From the NCBI RefSeq assembly GCF_003075455.1, contig NZ_QDAE01000005.1, forward strand, positions 124,001 through 188,000: a stretch of DNA of 64,000 nt. The letters are read 5' to 3'. The notes beneath the pieces are model-generated. The model ran no database searches and was not told the origin of the DNA. It worked only from the letters and a program-made list of their open reading frames with translations. The position numbers and the translations under genes are program-made. This document shows, piece by piece, positions 19,869 to 29,600 of this stretch (its first letter is position 1; every line of letters starts with the position of its first letter). Source of the DNA: Arthrobacter sp. Bz4. GTDB lineage: Bacteria > Actinomycetota > Actinomycetes > Actinomycetales > Micrococcaceae.

Positions 19869-21635
19869 TCATTCGGACCGCCATGACTTCCACAACGCCG
19901 CATAGGAACCATCAAGGGCGAGCAGCTCATCGTGCGAGCCGAGCTCGGTGATGTTGCCGTTCTCCACGACGGCCACCCGATCGGCGTCGTGAGCCGTATG
20001 CAGGCGGTGGGCAATGGCCACCACGGTCCGCCCCTCCAGCACCGCGTTCAGCGAGCGTTCCAGATCGCGGGCGGCCTGCGGATCGAGCAATGAGGTTGCC
20101 TCATCCAGGACCAGTGTGTGCGGGTCGGCGAGGACCAGCCGCGCAAGTGCAAGTTCCTGGGCCTGGGCTGGGGTTAGCTCGTGCGCGCCGGAACCCACTT
20201 CGGTTTCGAGTCCGAGCGGTAGGGCGCGCGCCCAACCCAGCGCCCCGACGTCGTCCAGGGCCTGTTCGAGTTGCGCCTGCGTCGCATCGTCCTTACCGAG
20301 GCGGATGTTGTCCGCCAGGGATCCGACAAACACATGGTGTTCCTGAGTGACCAGTGCCACCTCACGGCGCAGCGCGTCGAGGGGACGATCAACCAGGGGC
20401 ACGTCTCCGACGGTGACCGAACCGGCGGTGGGCGGGTGAATCCCGGCAATCAACCGTCCCAGGGTGGACTTACCAGCGCCTGAGGGCCCGACCATTGCCA
20501 GCCGTTCCCCCCGACGCAACTGCAGATCCACACCATGCAGGACGTCGTGGCCGGGGCGGTAGGCGTACCGTGCCTTGGATACGAGGATGTCGTCGTTCAA
20601 CGGCTCATTATCGGTGGCGTGCCGATCCGGCCGAACCTCCTTGATCCCTACGATGCGCGCCAGCGATGCGGCACCCACCTGAATTTCGTCGGTCCACATG
20701 ATCAGGAGATCCACCGGATCAATGAGCCGCACGGCAAACAAGGCAACCGTTGCGACGACGCCGGGGGTAACGACGTCGATGGAGGCGAGCCAGCCGCCCC
20801 AGAGCAGTACACCCGCCACCGGCAGCCAGAAGGCAAAGTCGGCTGCCGGGAAAAGCACAGTGCGCAGCCAGAGGGTGTACCGCTCGGCCCGATAGCTGTC
20901 CGTCAACGCTCCATCGATGCGGTCCCGGCGCAGCGCACCCAGCCCAAGAGCGTCCACCGTGCGGGCGCCCTCGATGGTTTCGGTGATCGAGCCGTTCACG
21001 ACGGCGTAGGTTTCCCGTTCCTTCTGGTAACCAGCCGAGCTTCGCTTGAGGTACCACCGGGTCACCGGATACAGCACGGGGAGGCCGACCAATAGACCCA
21101 GTGCGAGGATCGGCGAGGTGATCACTGCTGCGCCGATGGTCAGCAGGATGGTCACTATCGACACCACCACCTGGGGCACACCGAACCGCACAGTGTGGGA
21201 GACGGCGTCGACGTCGTTGGTGGTGCGGGATACGAGGTCACCGGTTCCGGCTTTTTCCACGGTGGACAGCGGCAGCGAGGTGACCTGTTTCATGAAGTCC
21301 TCGCGCAGTTCGGCGAAAACCGTTTCCCCGAACACCATTCCGGCCCGGACGGCCAGTCGTCGCAGGAGGGCCTGAACAATCAGGAACCCCAGCATGACCA
21401 GCGAAATGACCGCAATATAGTCCGAAGTGGTTCCCTCGACCACGGCGTCGACCACTCGACCGAGTAGTACTGGTCCCACCAGTCCGGCGATGGCAGACCC
21501 AACATAAAGCGCAATGACGCGGGAAAGTCCGCCGCGGTGGTGCCTGATTAGCCGCGCGGCTTCGGCTCGAACCTGGATCGGGTCCGCAACCGGAAGCTTC
21601 CCCGTCGGGTCGGGAGCGGCAGTTGTTTCACTCAC
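19869..21635 (-). CDS. ABC exporter half-transporter A (canonical Walker A, degenerate signature)
   Basis: 588-aa exporter half: six membrane helices, then an ATPase domain. Walker A (GPSGAGKSTLGRLIAG), Walker B (TLVLDEATSLLD) and the H-loop (IAHRLHTAHD) are intact. The signature, usually LSGGQ, is replaced by LTPAQAQELALAR. The partner gene overlaps by 8 bp and has the opposite defects, so the two should form a heterodimer with one working ATP site. The order is B then A in transcription. Substrate unknown; such heterodimers often export drugs, peptides or siderophores. Confidence 0.92.
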   Translation of the reverse strand: MSETTAAPDPTGKLPVADPIQVRAEAARLIRHHRGGLSRVIALYVGSAIAGLVGPVLLGRVVDAVVEGTTSDYIAVISLVMLGFLIVQALLRRLAVRAGMVFGETVFAELREDFMKQVTSLPLSTVEKAGTGDLVSRTTNDVDAVSHTVRFGVPQVVVSIVTILLTIGAAVITSPILALGLLVGLPVLYPVTRWYLKRSSAGYQKERETYAVVNGSITETIEGARTVDALGLGALRRDRIDGALTDSYRAERYTLWLRTVLFPAADFAFWLPVAGVLLWGGWLASIDVVTPGVVATVALFAVRLIDPVDLLIMWTDEIQVGAASLARIVGIKEVRPDRHATDNEPLNDDILVSKARYAYRPGHDVLHGVDLQLRRGERLAMVGPSGAGKSTLGRLIAGIHPPTAGSVTVGDVPLVDRPLDALRREVALVTQEHHVFVGSLADNIRLGKDDATQAQLEQALDDVGALGWARALPLGLETEVGSGAHELTPAQAQELALARLVLADPHTLVLDEATSLLDPQAARDLERSLNAVLEGRTVVAIAHRLHTAHDADRVAVVENGNITELGSHDELLALDGSYAALWKSWRSE

Positions 21636-23349
21636 TTCGGATTACCACGTTTCGGTAGGCGGGCTGGCTGGTCAGCAGCTCCAGGTGCGTTCCTTCAGCG
21701 GCCACACGGCCATCCTCAAGGTAAATGACGTGGTCCATGACGCCGAGCATCAGCGGGCTGGCCGTCACCACAACCGTGGTCTGGTCGGCGCCGCCCCGCA
21801 GGCCCTTCAGCCGGGCAGCGATCCTGGATTCGGTATGGGCATCGACGGCGCTGGTCGGTTCGATCAGCACCAGCGTCTCGGCCTCAGTCAGCAGGGCGCG
21901 AGCGAGGACCAGGCGTTGACGCTGCCCACCCGAAAAGCCCCTGCCGCGCTCGGTCACCTCGTGGTCCAGGCCGTCGTCGATTCCGTCGAGGATGTCCAGT
22001 GCACTGGAGGCGTCCAGGGCGGCAAGGATGCGCGTGTCATCATGCCTCGCCTGTGGATCCAATTCGGAGCGCAGGGAGCCGGTGAAAAGCTGGGGGTTCG
22101 CCTCGCTCACCACGATCCGCTGGCGGATGTCCTGCAGTGCGATGTTGCGTAACGGTTCGGCACCCCAGCGGACTTCGGCGAGGTGGAGCACCTCGTCCTC
22201 AAACCGGCCCAACCGGGTTGCCAGATCGGCTGACGCGGCGGTGTCCACCGACACCACCGCGGTCATCCGACCGGGGTGGATGAGCACGCCGGTGCTGGCG
22301 TCGTGCAGCGTAGCGCCGGGGGGTGGTGCTGGGGAAGTGGTGTCCCTGTCAGTTACGTCGGGTTCGACGACGAGAACGGCGATGATCTTGCGGGCACCAA
22401 CATGTGCCCGGATGAAGCGGGCCACGCTGTCGGCAGCCGCGCGAATCGGAGTCATGAGGAAGATCGAATAGCCGTAGAGCGCCACCAGCTGTCCCGGCTC
22501 GATCTCACCCGCGAGGGCCAGATTGGCGCCGACCGAGGTGAACAGCACGCTGAAGGCCCCGGCAATGAACACCTGGGAAGCTTCGAGATCGGCCAGGGAG
22601 TACGCAACACGGATGCCAGAGTTCCGGGTTTTCGCGGAGTGCTGACGGTAGCGGTTCACGAAAATGTGCTCACCGCCGATTCCCCTGAGCACCCGGAGCC
22701 CGGCCACCGTATCGGCGCCGACGGCGGTCATCTTGCCGGACGCTTCGCGTTGTTCACGCTGACGGGCCTGGAGGGGGCGGACCACGAAGAGCAGGAGGCC
22801 GCAGCACGCAGGAACACCGATCAGGACGATCAGACCGAGCAGGAGAGAGGTTTGTGAAATGAGCACACAGACCACCAGCCAGGCCATGATGGAGCCAGCC
22901 AGCCGGGCCGATACCGCGTAAATCTCGCCCAGCCGGGTGGCGTCCGAGGCCGCAGTTGAAACCACCTCACCGGTGGAGAGTCGCCGCGGCAAAGCATCCC
23001 CGGTACGGGTGATCTTGTAGCCGATCAAACGGATCGAATGGAAGGCCGCCTGCAGCCAGCCGCTGATTGCCGTGCGGTGCTCGAGAGTGCCTGCGATTGC
23101 CTGCACGACGGTCAGGAGGATCAGGACGCCCACCCACAGCAGGAGCCGGTCGAAGTCGCCTGCCACCACGCCTTCATCGATGGCCCGACCCAGCACATAG
23201 GGCATTACAGCCTGGGCGACCATCCAGGCAGTGCCGAACACTACTCCGGCCAGAAGCGTTGCTTTTTGCTTCGATGCGAGCCAGAGCAGATAGCGGGAAG
23301 GGGAGCGGAGGTCCGGAGGGCCGGGGTCAGGGTAGGGATACGAGCGCAC
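21628..23349 (-). CDS. ABC exporter half-transporter B (degenerate Walker A, intact signature)
   Basis: Exporter half of about 573 aa with six membrane helices. Where Walker A should be, the sequence reads HPGRMTAVVSVDTAASADLA with no GKS/T, and Walker B is LVLIEPTSAVDA with the Asp replaced by Ile. The signature FSGGQRQRLVLARALL is perfect and would complete the active site of partner A. The start is uncertain: GTG at 23349 follows GGATGG, a TTG lies two codons upstream, and a longer version has no site. It is the first gene of the two-gene operon. Confidence 0.88.
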   Translation of the reverse strand: MRSYPYPDPGPPDLRSPSRYLLWLASKQKATLLAGVVFGTAWMVAQAVMPYVLGRAIDEGVVAGDFDRLLLWVGVLILLTVVQAIAGTLEHRTAISGWLQAAFHSIRLIGYKITRTGDALPRRLSTGEVVSTAASDATRLGEIYAVSARLAGSIMAWLVVCVLISQTSLLLGLIVLIGVPACCGLLLFVVRPLQARQREQREASGKMTAVGADTVAGLRVLRGIGGEHIFVNRYRQHSAKTRNSGIRVAYSLADLEASQVFIAGAFSVLFTSVGANLALAGEIEPGQLVALYGYSIFLMTPIRAAADSVARFIRAHVGARKIIAVLVVEPDVTDRDTTSPAPPPGATLHDASTGVLIHPGRMTAVVSVDTAASADLATRLGRFEDEVLHLAEVRWGAEPLRNIALQDIRQRIVVSEANPQLFTGSLRSELDPQARHDDTRILAALDASSALDILDGIDDGLDHEVTERGRGFSGGQRQRLVLARALLTEAETLVLIEPTSAVDAHTESRIAARLKGLRGGADQTTVVVTASPLMLGVMDHVIYLEDGRVAAEGTHLELLTSQPAYRNVVIRSE

Positions 23350-23479
23350 GATCAACCATCCTAGCGCCTTCGCACCCAAGTGGTAGGCACTTCCCAATCA
23401 CTAAATTGCCCACTGCTGGCCGGCTGGGAATTCTCGGGTGCATTCGGTTTTCTACACGGTGACGAAGTACCGTTAAGGT

Positions 23480-24316
23480 GTGCTCAAAACCGCGCTGAAA
23501 CCCCGTTGGATCCTTTCACTGATCCTCGCCATGGTGATTGCGGGAGTCTTTGTGCTTTTGAGCCAATGGCAGTTCTCCAACTCGTCCGGTGAAGCGCCGC
23601 CCCCAGAGAGCGCCACCGAGCAGGTACAACCGCTAACCGACGTCTTTAGCCCGGGTGTCCCCATGACAGCGCCGGTCGCGGACCAGATGATCACCATGGA
23701 TGGCGAGTTTCTCGCTGACACCACGGTGTTGGTGCAGGATCGGCTTCAGGAAGACCGGCCGGGGTTCTGGTTGGTCTCGGCCTTTGCGGTCGATCAGGGG
23801 ACCACGGTGGCGGCGACCGGTTTCGACGAGCAGACAGTAATTCCGGTGGTGCACGGTTGGATCGCCGACGCCACAGCGGCGATTGAGGTGCCTGAGCTGG
23901 TGGGTCCAGGCTCCGTGATCGGGCGGCTGCTTCCAGCTGAGGGACCGGTCGCCGAGCGACCAGTCGCTGGCCAGATTCCCACCCTCGCGACTGCCGACCT
24001 CACCAACCGGTGGGACCGGGCCATCTACTCCGGCTTCGTCGTCTCAACAAGCACCACGCTGGCTGGAGCGCAGCAGGCACCCGAGGATCCACTGGAGGTC
24101 GTCACAGTCGGTCCCCAGCCGCAGGAGACCCCGCTGAACTGGCTGAACATCTTCTATGCCGTGGAATGGTTTGTCTTTGCCGGGTTCGCCTTCTTCCTCT
24201 GGTGGCGCCTGGTGGCTGATGATTACCGGCGCACCCTCGAAGAAGCAGAAGATGACGAGGCGGAAGAAGTCGCCCCGTCCGAGCGTGAAACAACTACGAA
24301 TGAGGTACGACAGTGA
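23480..24316 (+). CDS. SURF1 family protein (cytochrome oxidase assembly)
   Basis: 278-aa membrane protein with one transmembrane helix at each end (residues about 10-30 and 215-240) around an extracytoplasmic domain, as in Shy1/SURF1. The N-terminal WILSLILAMVIAGVFVLLSQ followed by WQF, and the central VVHGWIAD, are family features. SURF1 helps insert haem a into cytochrome aa3 oxidase. TACCGT ends 6 nt before the GTG, suggesting leaderless translation. The stop overlaps the next start. Confidence 0.9.
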   Translation: MLKTALKPRWILSLILAMVIAGVFVLLSQWQFSNSSGEAPPPESATEQVQPLTDVFSPGVPMTAPVADQMITMDGEFLADTTVLVQDRLQEDRPGFWLVSAFAVDQGTTVAATGFDEQTVIPVVHGWIADATAAIEVPELVGPGSVIGRLLPAEGPVAERPVAGQIPTLATADLTNRWDRAIYSGFVVSTSTTLAGAQQAPEDPLEVVTVGPQPQETPLNWLNIFYAVEWFVFAGFAFFLWWRLVADDYRRTLEEAEDDEAEEVAPSERETTTNEVRQ

Positions 24317-24801
24317 GCACGCCAGACGTCAACAAATCCATCGACGGCAGAGCTGGTACCGCTAAGAAAACCAAGCGACGGTTCGGCGGCACCCACGCCC
24401 AGATTCTCTCCGCCGTGAAGTTCTACAAGGTGCTGGCCTACGCCACCGGGATCATGCTGCTGCTGGTGGTCGTGGAGATGATTGCCGCCTACGGCATGCA
24501 ATCCCACATCATGATCGGCGGACCCGAGGGGCTGCTGTCCCTGACTGACAAGGAGTTCTCGGATTCCGCCGAAGGGTTCAACTTTTCCACCACTGTGCTG
24601 ATCGTGCATGGCTGGATGTACGTGGTGTACCTGATCGCTGATTTCCGGTTGTGGCAGATGATGCGCTGGCCGTTCAAACAGTTCCTGGTGATGGCCCTGG
24701 GTGGGGTTGTGCCGTTGCTGTCCTTCATTGTTGAACGCCGGATCCACCGTCAGGTAGAGCAGGAGCTCGCCGCCCACCCCGAGGCAGCGTCTCGGTACTA
24801 G
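24313..24801 (+). CDS. DUF3817 domain integral membrane protein
   Basis: 162-aa membrane protein with about three hydrophobic helices (YATGIMLLLVVVEMIAAYG, VLIVHGWMYVVYLIADF, FLVMALGGVVPLLSFIVE). This pattern matches DUF3817, a family of unknown function regularly found beside guaA and SURF1 in actinobacteria. The GTG start overlaps the SURF1 stop by 4 bp and has GAGG upstream, so it is coupled to it. Confidence 0.88.
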   Translation: MSTPDVNKSIDGRAGTAKKTKRRFGGTHAQILSAVKFYKVLAYATGIMLLLVVVEMIAAYGMQSHIMIGGPEGLLSLTDKEFSDSAEGFNFSTTVLIVHGWMYVVYLIADFRLWQMMRWPFKQFLVMALGGVVPLLSFIVERRIHRQVEQELAAHPEAASRY

Positions 24802-24857
24802 CGATATCGGGCCGTCGCAATGTGCGGTCGGGTGCCCATGGCGACTATTGTTGATGC

Positions 24858-26501
24858 GTGACTATTCCCGCACCCGGACCCGGAGTTTCAGGCCAAGCCG
24901 AAGCCACCGCCACCCCCCTCGAGGAGATCTCCGAAACCAGCCACCGGCCGGTGCTGGTGGTGGACTACGGCGCCCAGTATGCCCAGCTCATTGCCCGCCG
25001 GGTCCGTGACGCGGACGTTTACTCCGAGGTGGTGCCGCACACCCTCAAAACAGCCGATCTGCTGGCCAAAAACCCGGTGGCGATCATCCTGTCGGGCGGT
25101 CCCTCGAGCGTCTATGCCGAGGGTGCACCTCGGGTTGACCCCGAGCTGTTCTCGGCAGGCGTGCCCGTCCTGGGAATCTGCTACGGCTTCCAGGCCATGG
25201 CTTCAGCCCTGGGCGGTACGGTCGCGAAGACCGGGCTTCGGGAGTACGGCTCCACCGACGTCGCAGCGTCCGGCGTCGGGGGATCGTTGCTTGACGGTGT
25301 CCCCGAGCACCAGAACGCCTGGATGAGCCACGGCGATAGCGTTCAGGCCGCACCCGATGGATTCGAGGTTCTGGCCAGCACCGCTGGTGCCCCGGTTGCT
25401 GCCTTCGCCGACGAAAAACGGCGCCTCTACGGCGTGCAGTGGCACCCTGAAGTGAAACATTCGGACCACGGGCAGCAGGTGCTGGAAAACTTTCTGTTCA
25501 AGGGCGCACGGCTTGACGCCAACTGGACCACCGGCAACATTCTTGAAGAGCAGGTAGACCGCATCCGTGAGCAGGTGGGGGACGCGCGCGTCATCTGCGG
25601 GCTCTCCGGAGGGGTTGACTCCGCCGTCGCCGCAGCCCTGGTACAGCGGGCAGTGGGCGACCAGCTGACCTGCGTATTCGTGGATCACGGTCTGCTCCGC
25701 GAGGGGGAAGCAGAGCAGGTCGAGCGTGACTTCGTTGCTGCGACCGGCGTCAACCTCTACGTAGCCAATGAACAAAAGCGGTTCCTGGACGCACTGGCTG
25801 GGGTCAGCGATCCTGAAACCAAGCGCAAGATCATCGGCCGCGAGTTCATTCGCGCCTTCGAGGAAGCCGAGCGGGCGATCATCGCCGAGGCTCAGGCACA
25901 CGGTGAAAAGATCCGCTTCCTGGTGCAGGGCACCCTTTACCCCGACGTCGTTGAGTCCGGTGGCGGCGAAGGTGCTGCGAACATCAAGAGCCACCACAAT
26001 GTGGGGGGTCTTCCCGAGGACCTGCAGTTTGAACTCGTCGAACCCCTTCGTGCCCTGTTCAAGGACGAGGTCCGGGCGGTCGGCGCGCAGCTTGGGCTGC
26101 CCGCCGAAATTGTGGGTCGACAGCCGTTCCCCGGCCCAGGTCTGGGAATCAGGATTGTCGGCGACGTGACCCAGGAACGGCTTGACCTGCTACGCCGGGC
26201 AGATGCCATCGCCCGTGCGGAACTGACAGCTGCCGGACTGGACAACGAGGTTTGGCAGATGCCCGTCGTGCTGCTCGCCGACGTTCGGAGCGTCGGAGTG
26301 CAGGGTGACGGTCGAACCTATGGGCATCCGATCGTACTCAGGCCCGTGTCTAGTGAAGATGCAATGACCGCCGACTGGTCCCGCCTGCCGTTTGACCTGC
26401 TCGCCCGGATCTCCAACCGCATCACCAATGAGGTAGAGGGAGTGAACCGGGTGGTGCTGGATATCACCAGCAAGCCGCCAGGCACCATCGAGTGGGAGTA
26501 G
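24858..26501 (+). CDS. guaA: GMP synthase (glutamine-hydrolysing)
   Basis: Converts XMP to GMP with glutamine as nitrogen donor; 547 aa including a ~20-residue N-terminal extension. The class I glutaminase triad is Cys in GICYGFQAM and His/Glu in WHPEVKHS. The ATP pyrophosphatase P-loop is [14 protein letters not shown], and the C-terminal dimerisation domain ends [17 protein letters not shown] ends 6 nt before the GTG with no Shine-Dalgarno, a clear leaderless arrangement. It completes the IMP to GMP branch with guaB in this window. Confidence 0.97.
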   Translation: MTIPAPGPGVSGQAEATATPLEEISETSHRPVLVVDYGAQYAQLIARRVRDADVYSEVVPHTLKTADLLAKNPVAIILSGGPSSVYAEGAPRVDPELFSAGVPVLGICYGFQAMASALGGTVAKTGLREYGSTDVAASGVGGSLLDGVPEHQNAWMSHGDSVQAAPDGFEVLASTAGAPVAAFADEKRRLYGVQWHPEVKHSDHGQQVLENFLFKGARLDANWTTGNILEEQVDRIREQVGDARVICGLSGGVDSAVAAALVQRAVGDQLTCVFVDHGLLREGEAEQVERDFVAATGVNLYVANEQKRFLDALAGVSDPETKRKIIGREFIRAFEEAERAIIAEAQAHGEKIRFLVQGTLYPDVVESGGGEGAANIKSHHNVGGLPEDLQFELVEPLRALFKDEVRAVGAQLGLPAEIVGRQPFPGPGLGIRIVGDVTQERLDLLRRADAIARAELTAAGLDNEVWQMPVVLLADVRSVGVQGDGRTYGHPIVLRPVSSEDAMTADWSRLPFDLLARISNRITNEVEGVNRVVLDITSKPPGTIEWE

Positions 26502-26636
26502 TCCGACCCCGGTTGGGAAGGGTATTTGACCGTCCCCGGTGTTGCGGCCCCGCCGTGACCACCCTTGTCGGATAGCTTGGAAGGCATGCCCATCTGGTCG
26601 AGATCGTCGAAAATAACCGCAGAAATGGAGACCACC

Positions 26637-29600
26637 GTGTCAGTGCAGGATCCCGGGGACTCCGCTGGGAACTTCCTCCTGCCGTGGCTCAAGCAGCTCG
26701 GCGCCCACGCGGGTGCCGACACCCTGCTGCACTTCTCACCTGCGTCGGCCAACAGCATCGATCTCACGCACGCCCACCCCTCGGGTCTCGCCCAGCTCCT
26801 TGCTGGCCGTCGCACCCGGCTGTCCACTCTCCTCCGGGACCCGGGTCAGTACGCGGCTGCGATGAAGGCGGCACGGGTCCTTCGGGCGAAGATCTACGAG
26901 GTGGGCACCGAGCGCGGTATCGACGTCGGTTATCTCGCTGCCGGAACCGCCGCCTGGCGCAGCGTCGACGACGACGGCCGGTCCGAGTCGCTGACCGCGC
27001 CGGTTCTGTTGACCTCGGTTTCACTGACGGTTCATGCGTCCCAGGATGACTACGAACTCCAGCTCACCGAGCATGCGCGGCTTAATCCCGCGCTGGTGCG
27101 CCACCTGCGGTCAGCACAGGGGGTGTCGTTCGACCCCGAGTCCGTCGCCAAACTGGCCTACGGCACAGCGCGCTTCGATCCGTTGCCGGTCCTGGACAAG
27201 CTCCGTGCACTGACCGAGGGTGTGCGTGGGATGGCCATCGAGCACCATCTCCTCGTGTCCACCTTTGCCGATCTCGCTGACGTCGCCGACGATCCGGCCA
27301 TCCGCTCCGACCATCCCGTGCTTGCAGCCCTGGTGGATGCGGCAAAGGAGGGACAGCCCGCACCTGCGGCACCGGATGCCCCTGAGCTGGCAACACCGAT
27401 TGATGAACGTCTGCCAGCCGATGAACTGCTGATCAGGGATGCCGACTCTGCGCAGCAGCAGGTCCTGGACCAGATCATCCAGGGACGGTCATTGGTGGTG
27501 TCGGCACCCCCAGGATCAGGCCAGACCCAGACCGCTCTCAACGCCGTTGCGGCTCTTGCCGAGCAGGGCAAGAGCGTCCTAGTGGTGGCTGAGCGTCGCG
27601 GTACCCTCAACGAAGTGGTCCAGGAACTGGACACACTGAACCTTGGCTCGCTGGTCCTCCAGCTCAATGCCAACATCAACGAACAGCAACTCAAAGACCA
27701 GCTGATCCGGGCGATCGTGCGGAACGAGAAGGCGACGCGGCCCGAGCTGGACGGACTCCACCAGACTCTGGTCGATCACCGCCATCAGCTGCAGGACCAT
27801 GTGAGGTCTCTGCACAACGTGCGAAGCCGCTGGGGTTGTTCGCCCTACCAGGCAATGCAGTCGCTGGCGGAATTGACCTCGTTGAATCCCTCGCCGGCAA
27901 CAACGGTTCGCCTGCTCCGTAGCGTGATGGACAGCATCCCCGACCGTGCCGAGCTCGCTGGCCGGCTCCGCAGGGCAGCAGAACTAGGCAGCTTCAGCGC
28001 CTCGGCCGTAGAGAGTCCCTGGTACGGTGCCAAGCTGCTGAACCGTAAGGAAACTGAGCGTGCACACGAGCTGGCCGTCGACCTGGCCCGCGACATCCCG
28101 CTGCTTCGGGAAAAGGTGCTGCGGGTAGCCGATCATTCCCAGATCAGTCTCGGCGGTTCGTTCACCGAGTGGGGAGAGCAATTGGAGCTCCTCGCAGCGG
28201 TCCGGGCAAGTCTCGACAAATTCACGCCAGATATCTTCGACCGGCCGGTCACCGACCTCATCACCGCCACGGCCTCATCGTCCTGGCGTCGGGAGCGCGC
28301 CATCGAGATGAGCTCGATGACCCGATCGCGGCTTCGCAGGGTGGCAAAGGAATATGTTCGCCCCGGTGTACACATCGCCGACCTGCACACTTCCCTGGTG
28401 GAAGTGCAGCAGCAGCGGACGCTCTGGACCCGGTACGCGACGACTGAACGGCACCCCTCTGTGCCAACGGGTCTCGCCGAGATCAACAACTTCCACCACA
28501 AGATCCGCCGGGAACTGGACGAGCTCACCAAAGTACTTGCCACGACCCCCGGCCATGTTGACCTGGCCGCTATGCCGCTGGAAGAGCTGGGCCAACGCCT
28601 CGCCGAGCTCGCCAGGGACAGACAAACCCTCGCAACCCTGCCGGAGCGCACCCTGCTGCTCGACGAAATGCGTGAACGTGGGTTGGGCGAATTGCTCGAC
28701 GATCTGGCGCGGCGCGAAGTCAGCGCGCGTCAGGTGGGATCCGAACTGGAACTGGCGTGGTGGCAGTCTGCCCTCGACGCCATGATCAGCGGTGACGACT
28801 ATCTGGCAATGTCCGACGGCGAGAGCCTGCGCCGGCTCGAAGCGGACTACCGTCTGGCCGACAACGCGCACATCGCTTCCGGTCCAGGACGGCTCCGATT
28901 TGCCCTCGCTGAACGCTGGCGGACGGCGCTTGCGGCGCATCCCGCGGAAGCGGAGAAGCTCCGGGAACTGCTCCGCACAGGCACCCTGGATCTCGCTGGG
29001 CTCAGTGCCCAGGATGACGACCTGGTGACCGCCCTCATGCCGGTTTGGGCGGCGAGTCCCCTCATGCTTCCGATGGTGCTACCAGCCGACAAGACCTTTG
29101 ACGCGGTCATTGTTCTGGATGCCGAATCAATCTCCCTGCAGTCGGCCGTTCCGGCTCTGGCGAGGGCAACCCAGGTCATCGCTTTCGGCGATGACCGCCT
29201 CGGCGGACCCCAAAGCTTCAGCGTCGGTGCAGGAGCCGAGTCACCTCAGGAAGCCGACCAGCTCAACAGCGCCTACTCGGCCCTCTCTGGCATCTTCCCC
29301 ACCAGTCCGCTGAGCGTGGTGTATCGGGGCGTTGACAAGGCTTTGACCGGCTATCTGAGCGACACCTTCTATGACGGCCGGCTCTCCCGGCTACCTCATG
29401 GTTCGGAAGTTTCGGGTACCGGCCGGGCCCTCACCGTCGACTATCTACCAGACGGCACCGGAATGCCGAGCGCCGATCAGGCCGGTGTGGAAAGCGTTGC
29501 GGCCGAAGTCAGCCGTGTCGTGGAACTGGTCTTCGAACACATCCGACGCCGTCCCAGCAGTTCGCTGGCAGTGGTGACCGCTAGCGCCCGGCACGCAGGG

